Positions 59,883 to 64,000 of a stretch of DNA of 64,000 bases are shown here, piece by piece. Under the pieces are notes generated by a model. That model ran no database searches, had not been told where the DNA came from, and saw nothing but the letters and a program-made list of their open reading frames with translations. Position 1 is the stretch's first letter; the number at the start of each line of letters is the position of its first letter. The stretch covers positions 186,001-250,000 of the forward strand of contig NZ_LFIP02000003.1 of assembly GCF_001189235.2 (NCBI RefSeq), read 5' to 3'. Both the position numbers and the translations under genes were made by a program. The stretch comes from Bradyrhizobium embrapense. GTDB lineage: Bacteria; Pseudomonadota; Alphaproteobacteria; Rhizobiales; Xanthobacteraceae.

Positions 59883-61274
59883 ATGCAGGATCTTTGGCGT
59901 CTGTCGGCGGCCGAGCTCGCCTCTCTCATCAAATCGAAAAAGGTATCGGCGAAGGAGGCGGCCGAGGCCGGGCTCGCCCGGCTCGATGCGGTCAACCCGA
60001 AGATCAATGCGGTGGTCGATCACCGGCCGGACGACGTGCTGGCGCAGGCCGCGAAGGTCGATGCGGCCATTGCGCGCGGTGAGGCGGTCGGGCCGCTGGC
60101 CGGCGTACCTGTCACCATCAAGGTCAATGTCGACCAGGAGGGTTACGCCACCACCAACGGGCTGAAGGCGCAGCGCGACGTCATCGCCAAGATCGACAAT
60201 CCGGTGGTCGCCAATCTGCGCAAGGCCGGCGCGGTGCTGCTCGGCCGCACCAATTGTCCGGCAGTGTCCTATCGCTGGTTCACCACCAATCTCATTCACG
60301 GCGACACCAAGAACCCGCGCGATCCCGGCATCACCCCGGGCGGTTCGTCGGGCGGCGCGGGCTCCGCGGTCGCAGCCGGCATCGGCCACATTGCGCATGG
60401 CACCGACATCGCCGGTTCGATCCGCTATCCGGCCTATGCCTGCGGCGTGCACGGCCTGCGGCCGAGCCTCGGCCGTATCCCGGCCTTCAATTCGGCGCTG
60501 CCGGAGCGTCCGATCGGCCCGCAGATCAGCGCGGTGTCGGGTCCGCTGGCGCGCACCATTGGCGACCTGCGCATCTCGCTCGCGGCGATGTCGGCGCCGG
60601 ACTATCGCGATCCCTGGTACGCGCCGGTGCCGCTCGAGGGGCCGCCGCGCGAGAAGCGCGTGGCGATGTGCCTCAACCCGGATGGCCTCAACCCGGTGCC
60701 CGAGGTCGTCGCCGCGGTGGCCGATGCGGGCAAGCGCCTGCAAGACGCCGGCTGGATCGTCGAGGAAATCCCCGACACGCCGTCCTTGCGCGAGGCGGCC
60801 GAGATCCAGACCCGGCTCTGGCTCGGCGACGGCTTCGAGGCCCAGTTCGCCTTCGCCGAGCGCGAGGGCGATCCCGGCGCGCTGGCCTGCCTGCGCGGCG
60901 TTCGCGCGCGGGTGCATCCGTTCGACCTGTCGCAGGCGCTGACCCGCCGCGCCACGCTGACCCGCGACTGGTTTGCCTTCCTCGACAAATATCCGGTGCT
61001 GCTGATGCCGGTGTCCGGCGAGCTGCCGTTCCCGGATCATCTCGACCGCAAGGACGAGGCCTCGTTCGCGCGGGTATGGCACGCGCAGCTGCCGCAGATC
61101 GCGATCCCGTTCATGGGGCTTCCCGGGCTCGTCGTCTCCACCGGGCTGGTGGGACGGATTCCGGTCGGCGTGCAGCTGGTCGCGGCCCGCTACCGCGAGG
61201 ACCTCTGCCTTGCCGCGGGTGAGGCGGTGGAAGCCGGCGGCGTGCCGTCGTCGCCGATCGATCCGGTGACTTGA
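59883..61274 (+). CDS. Amidase (amidase signature family)
   Basis: The 463-residue protein has the amidase signature triad: K80 in GVPVTIKVNVD, cis-Ser155 in TPGGSSGGAG and nucleophile S179 in GTDIAGSIRYPA, with the usual 24-residue spacing between the two serines. Such enzymes hydrolyse amides to acids and ammonia; the substrate is not evident. The ATG at 59883 was chosen over 59847; the family begins around MQDLWRLSAAELASLI. It lies one base before the gpx gene, so they are probably co-transcribed. Confidence 0.9.
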   Translation: MQDLWRLSAAELASLIKSKKVSAKEAAEAGLARLDAVNPKINAVVDHRPDDVLAQAAKVDAAIARGEAVGPLAGVPVTIKVNVDQEGYATTNGLKAQRDVIAKIDNPVVANLRKAGAVLLGRTNCPAVSYRWFTTNLIHGDTKNPRDPGITPGGSSGGAGSAVAAGIGHIAHGTDIAGSIRYPAYACGVHGLRPSLGRIPAFNSALPERPIGPQISAVSGPLARTIGDLRISLAAMSAPDYRDPWYAPVPLEGPPREKRVAMCLNPDGLNPVPEVVAAVADAGKRLQDAGWIVEEIPDTPSLREAAEIQTRLWLGDGFEAQFAFAEREGDPGALACLRGVRARVHPFDLSQALTRRATLTRDWFAFLDKYPVLLMPVSGELPFPDHLDRKDEASFARVWHAQLPQIAIPFMGLPGLVVSTGLVGRIPVGVQLVAARYREDLCLAAGEAVEAGGVPSSPIDPVT

Positions 61275-61275
61275 G

Positions 61276-61752
61276 ATGGCGACGGTCTACGATTTCACCG
61301 CCAAGTCGCTCGCCGGCGAGGACATGCCGTTGCGGCAGTTCGAGGGGCAGGTGCTGCTGATCGTGAACACGGCGAGCGCCTGCGGGTTCACGCCGCAATA
61401 CAAGGGCCTGCAGGAGCTGCACTCCGGCCTGTCGCCGCGCGGCTTCGCGGTGCTCGGATTCCCCTGCAACCAGTTCGGCGCGCAGGAGCCGGGCGATGCC
61501 AAGCAGATCGCCGCGTTCTGCGAGATCAACTACGCCGTGACGTTCCCGATGTTCGCCAAGATCGACGTCAACGGCTCAGGCGCGCATCCATTGTACGAAC
61601 ACCTGAAACGTGAGAAGTCCGGCCTGCTCGGGCCTGCGATCAAATGGAACTTCACCAAGTTCCTGGTCGATCGCGCCGGCAAGGTCGTGGCGCGGCATGC
61701 GCCGACCGCCCGGCCCGAAGGATTGAAGAAGGAAATCGAGGCGCTGCTATGA
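61276..61752 (+). CDS. Glutathione peroxidase family (thiol type)
   Basis: A 158-residue peroxidase with the active-site cysteine C36 in NTASACGF, the FPCNQFG block (C64) and the WNFTKFLVDRAG block with the catalytic tryptophan and asparagine. C82 in FCEINY is a likely resolving cysteine, so it may use thioredoxin rather than glutathione (family knowledge). No signal peptide is seen, so it is cytoplasmic. Its stop overlaps the ATG of the next gene as ATGA. Confidence 0.93.
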   Translation: MATVYDFTAKSLAGEDMPLRQFEGQVLLIVNTASACGFTPQYKGLQELHSGLSPRGFAVLGFPCNQFGAQEPGDAKQIAAFCEINYAVTFPMFAKIDVNGSGAHPLYEHLKREKSGLLGPAIKWNFTKFLVDRAGKVVARHAPTARPEGLKKEIEALL

Positions 61753-62009
61753 GCGACGACACCAACGACCAGTTCCCCGACCGCCTCTCGGTCGATCCGA
61801 ACAGCCCGTACTACAATGCGGAGATTCTCGCGCGTGATGTCGGCATCCGCTTCAAGGGTGCGGAGAAGACCAATGTCGAGGAGTACTGCATCAGCGAAGG
61901 CTGGGTGCGGGTCACGGCCGGCAATGCCAAGGACCGCTACGGCAATCCGCTGACCATCAAGGTGCACGGGCCGGTCGAGCCGTATTTCCGGGACAAGACG
62001 AAGTCCTGA
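61749..62009 (+). CDS. DUF3297 family protein
   Basis: An 86-residue protein starting MSDDTNDQFPDRLSVDPNSP with YYNAEILARDVGIRFKGAEK and VEEYCISEGWVRV. This is the whole DUF3297 pattern, small glutathione-peroxidase-associated proteins of unknown role that usually follow gpx, as here. The ATG overlaps the gpx TGA. An overlapping longer ORF from 61644 in the same frame is not the gene; it begins inside gpx. Confidence 0.88.
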   Translation: MSDDTNDQFPDRLSVDPNSPYYNAEILARDVGIRFKGAEKTNVEEYCISEGWVRVTAGNAKDRYGNPLTIKVHGPVEPYFRDKTKS

Positions 62010-62022
62010 CGGACACCCCCGC

Positions 62023-62106
62023 CGTCATTGCGAGCGAAGCGAAGCAATCCATGCCTCCGCTCGTTGAGAAATGGATTGCTTCGTCGCTTCGCTCCTCGCA
62101 ATGACG
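62023..62106. repeat. Interspersed palindromic repeat (BIME-like), copy 2
   Basis: The arms are the same as in copy 1 (59137-59220): CGTCATTGCGAGCGAAGCGA and CTTCGCTCCTCGCAATGACG, with a different loop (GCCTCCGCTCGTTGAGAA in the middle). Total length is also 84 bases. It lies between the DUF3297 stop and the tarD start. Confidence 0.85.
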
Positions 62107-62139
62107 ATGAGGATCAAGCCTAACTCAACGAGCTCCCCA

Positions 62140-63309
62140 ATGTCCGTCCGCATCGTCGACGTCCGCGAGGTGACGAAGCCGATCTCCTCGCCGATCCGCA
62201 ACGCCTATATCGACTTCAGCAAGATGACCTCGAGCCTGGTCGCCGTGGTCACCGACGTGGTGCGCGACGGCAGGCGGGTGATCGGCTACGGCTTCAATTC
62301 CAACGGCCGCTACGGGCAGGGCGGGCTGATTCGCGAGCGCTTCGCGCCGCGTTTGCTCGAGGCTGATCCGACATCGCTGCTCGATCCCTCCGGCGCCAAC
62401 CTCGATCCGGACAAGGTCTGGTCGACGCTGATGTCGAACGAGAAGCCGGGCGGCCATGGCGAGCGCTCGGTTGCCGTTGGCACCATCGACATGGCGGTGT
62501 GGGACGCGGTGGCCAAGATCGCCGGGAAGCCGCTGTTCCGGCTGCTCGCCGAGCGCCACGGCCTGACCGCCAATCCGCGCGTCTTCGTCTATGCGGCCGG
62601 CGGCTATTACTATCCGGGCAAGGACCTCGGCGCGCTCCGCAAGGAAATGCGCGGCTATCTCGACCGCGGCTACAACGTCGTCAAGATGAAGATCGGCGGC
62701 GCGCCGCTTGCCGAGGACCGCGAGCGGATCGAGGCGGTGCTGAAGGAGATCGGCAGCGAGGCGCAGCTCGCAGTCGACGCCAACGGCCGCTTCGATCTGG
62801 AGACCGCAATCGCCTATGCCAAGATGCTGCGCGAGTATCCGCTGTTCTGGTACGAGGAGGCCGGCGACCCGCTCGACTATGCGTTGCAGGCCGCGCTGGC
62901 CGAATTCTATCCGGGGGCGATGGCGACCGGCGAGAACCTGTTCAGCCATCAGGATGCGCGCAACCTGATCCGCTACGGCGGCATGCGGCCGGACCGCGAC
63001 TGGTTGCAGTTCGATTGCGCGCTGTCCTACGGGCTTTGCGAATATCAGCGCACGCTGGCCGTACTGAAGACCCATGGCTGGTCGCCGAGCCGCTGCATCC
63101 CGCATGGCGGCCACCAGATGTCGCTCAACATCGCGGCTGGGCTCGGCCTCGGCGGCAATGAGAGCTATCCCGACCTGTTCCAGCCCTATGGCGGGTTCCC
63201 GGATGGCCTGCGCGTCGAGGCTGGCCACATCGTGATGCCCGACCTCCCCGGCATCGGCTTCGAGGGCAAGTCGGATCTCTACAGGGAGATGAAGGCGCTG
63301 GCGGAGTAG
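62140..63309 (+). CDS. tarD: D-tartrate dehydratase (enolase superfamily)
   Basis: The enzyme removes water from D-tartrate to give oxaloacetate. From the ATG at 62140 the 389-residue protein places K184 (VVKMKIGG) and H322 (CIPHGGHQ) exactly at the catalytic positions I recall for B. japonicum TarD, and the metal ligands D213 (AVDANGRF), E239 (FWYEE) and E265 (ATGENL) fit too. The N-terminus MSVRIVDVREVTKPISSPIR also matches. This agreement decides the start over in-frame ATGs at 62071 and 62107, which lie in or next to the repeat. It is a single-gene unit. Confidence 0.93.
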   Translation: MSVRIVDVREVTKPISSPIRNAYIDFSKMTSSLVAVVTDVVRDGRRVIGYGFNSNGRYGQGGLIRERFAPRLLEADPTSLLDPSGANLDPDKVWSTLMSNEKPGGHGERSVAVGTIDMAVWDAVAKIAGKPLFRLLAERHGLTANPRVFVYAAGGYYYPGKDLGALRKEMRGYLDRGYNVVKMKIGGAPLAEDRERIEAVLKEIGSEAQLAVDANGRFDLETAIAYAKMLREYPLFWYEEAGDPLDYALQAALAEFYPGAMATGENLFSHQDARNLIRYGGMRPDRDWLQFDCALSYGLCEYQRTLAVLKTHGWSPSRCIPHGGHQMSLNIAAGLGLGGNESYPDLFQPYGGFPDGLRVEAGHIVMPDLPGIGFEGKSDLYREMKALAE

Positions 63310-63361
63310 GGAGCGCCTGTCCGGCCAGCCGGGAGGCCCGAGCCTGCTCGCAAAAATCTCT

Positions 63362-63396
63362 TGAGCGACGCTCAATAAATTATTGAACGTTGCTCA
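63362..63396. promoter_or_regulatory. 35-bp dyad, possible operator pair
   Basis: The dyad starts TGAGCGACGCTCAATAA and ends TTATTGAACGTTGCTCA and matches its reverse complement at nearly every position. Within it, TGAGCGACGCTCA and TGAACGTTGCTCA are two smaller half-sites in opposite orientation. The pattern resembles paired TetR-type operators. It overlaps the -35 box of the promoter for the membrane protein gene, so a repressor here would block it. Confidence 0.5.
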
Positions 63397-63410
63397 CGTT
63401 TCGGTATACT
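63383..63410 (+). promoter_or_regulatory. Sigma70-like promoter for the membrane protein gene
   Basis: TTGAAC (63383-63388), a 16-base spacer and TATACT (63405-63410) make a good housekeeping promoter about 67 bases before the ATG at 63478. The -35 box lies inside the large dyad at 63362-63396. Confidence 0.55.
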
Positions 63411-63477
63411 CATGGAGCAGAGGCGCCTCTGCCAGGTCACCGGAGCAGGCGCCCGAACCGGCCACGAGGATAGCCGC

Positions 63478-64000
63478 ATGCCATATTCAGCGAAGAATCT
63501 CCGGGACGCCGCCGATGCCGGGGTGATCAGCGCCGCTGATCTGGACCGGTTGCTCGCCTTCCTGGCAAGCCATGAAGGGCAGGGCCCGGCCGGCGAGGCA
63601 GCTCCGGCGGCCCGGTTCGATGCCGCCCACGTGCTCTGGTACGCTGGCGCACTGATCGTGATCGGCGCCATGGGACTGTTCTCGACCCTGGCGTTCACCC
63701 AGATGGGCGGCCGGGCGCTGACGGCCTGCGCGATCGCCTATGCCACTGCCTTCACTGTGGCCGGTCACCACCTCTGGTACGGCAAGAATCTGCGGGTTCC
63801 CGGCGGCTTGCTGATCGCGATCGCGGTTTCGATGGCGCCGCTCGCGGTCTACGGCATCCAGGACGAGCTCGGCTGGTGGGGCAAGTTCGGCAAGCCCGGA
63901 ACCGTGCAGGACTTCTACATCTGGGTGAAGGGCAGCTGGATCTTCATGGAGATCGCAACCGTCGCCGCCGGCGTCGTTGCGCTGCGCTACTTCCGCTTCG
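63478..64000 (+). CDS. Membrane protein, N-terminal part (DUF2157-like), cut by window end
   Basis: The open frame starts ATG at 63478 and runs to the end of the window (174 codons). It begins MPYSAKNLRDAADAGVISAA, a soluble N-terminal helix pair, then shows at least four hydrophobic segments: near 59-81 (LWYAGALIVIGAMGLF), 84-102, 110-128 and at the end (WIFMEIATVAAGVVAL). The layout resembles DUF2157-type membrane proteins, with unknown function; this name is tentative. It follows a clear promoter and operator-like dyad. Confidence 0.65.
   Translation, partial: MPYSAKNLRDAADAGVISAADLDRLLAFLASHEGQGPAGEAAPAARFDAAHVLWYAGALIVIGAMGLFSTLAFTQMGGRALTACAIAYATAFTVAGHHLWYGKNLRVPGGLLIAIAVSMAPLAVYGIQDELGWWGKFGKPGTVQDFYIWVKGSWIFMEIATVAAGVVALRYFRF

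Noticed and set aside
61644..61748. Longer start of the DUF3297 gene inside gpx
   Set aside because: The 35 extra residues are an out-of-frame reading of gpx, and the family begins at MSDDTND.

Overview
The window looks like a chromosomal segment of a Bradyrhizobium-type alphaproteobacterium (Nitrobacteraceae). The GC content is high. Several proteins are typical of that group: a D-tartrate dehydratase matching the B. japonicum TarD residue numbering, DUF6894 and DUF3309 proteins, and a tal-pgi fusion. It also carries interspersed palindromic repeats and general-stress (EcfG-type) promoter motifs GGAAC-N16-(C/T/G)GTT. I see no rRNA, tRNA, CRISPR array, prophage or intact insertion sequence.

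Layout. 1-2812: divergent ku (only its first codons are present) and ligD, the bacterial end-joining pair, separated by two overlapping opposed EcfG-type promoters. 2813-3738: DUF3309 and PHA-system proteins with palindromic repeats. 3739-17760 (minus): glgE, treS-maltokinase, glgB, glgX, treZ, treY, an operon that can make trehalose from glucan and glucan from trehalose. Divergent from it, malQ and a GH15 hydrolase (17964-21737) have a good EcfG-type promoter. 21763-29214 (minus): tal-pgi, gnd, zwf, pgl, gntK and a HAD phosphatase, a nearly complete set for the oxidative pentose-phosphate and gluconate steps. 29449-30556: two exported proteins. 31064-35937: prkA, yeaH, spoVR, the conserved stress kinase cluster. 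36192-42120: a branched-chain-amino-acid-type binding protein, converging on a three-gene 2-oxoacid:ferredoxin oxidoreductase unit whose third gene is a GltD-like flavoprotein.

43306-48398 holds an exported pseudo-caspase (both catalytic residues replaced), then DUF1800 and DUF1501 proteins. 48572-52151 (minus) holds a double-domain KaiC-like ATPase overlapping a hybrid histidine kinase. 52671-57118 (minus) is pqqA-B-C-D-E with an overlapping proline iminopeptidase gene after pqqE. On the opposite strand lie a PQQ-dependent sugar dehydrogenase and a di-heme cytochrome c, a likely user of the cofactor and its electron acceptor. The right end carries an amidase, glutathione peroxidase, DUF3297, tarD and the start of a membrane protein behind a sigma70-like promoter embedded in a large dyad.

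The themes are desiccation/osmotic stress (trehalose, end joining, EcfG-type promoters, PrkA), carbon storage turnover feeding the pentose-phosphate route, and periplasmic PQQ oxidation. The most unusual items are the dead caspase with DUF1800/DUF1501, the KaiC-kinase pair, and the opposed stress promoters between ku and ligD. Start sites were chosen from Shine-Dalgarno sequences, family alignment and operon spacing. No database search was run.
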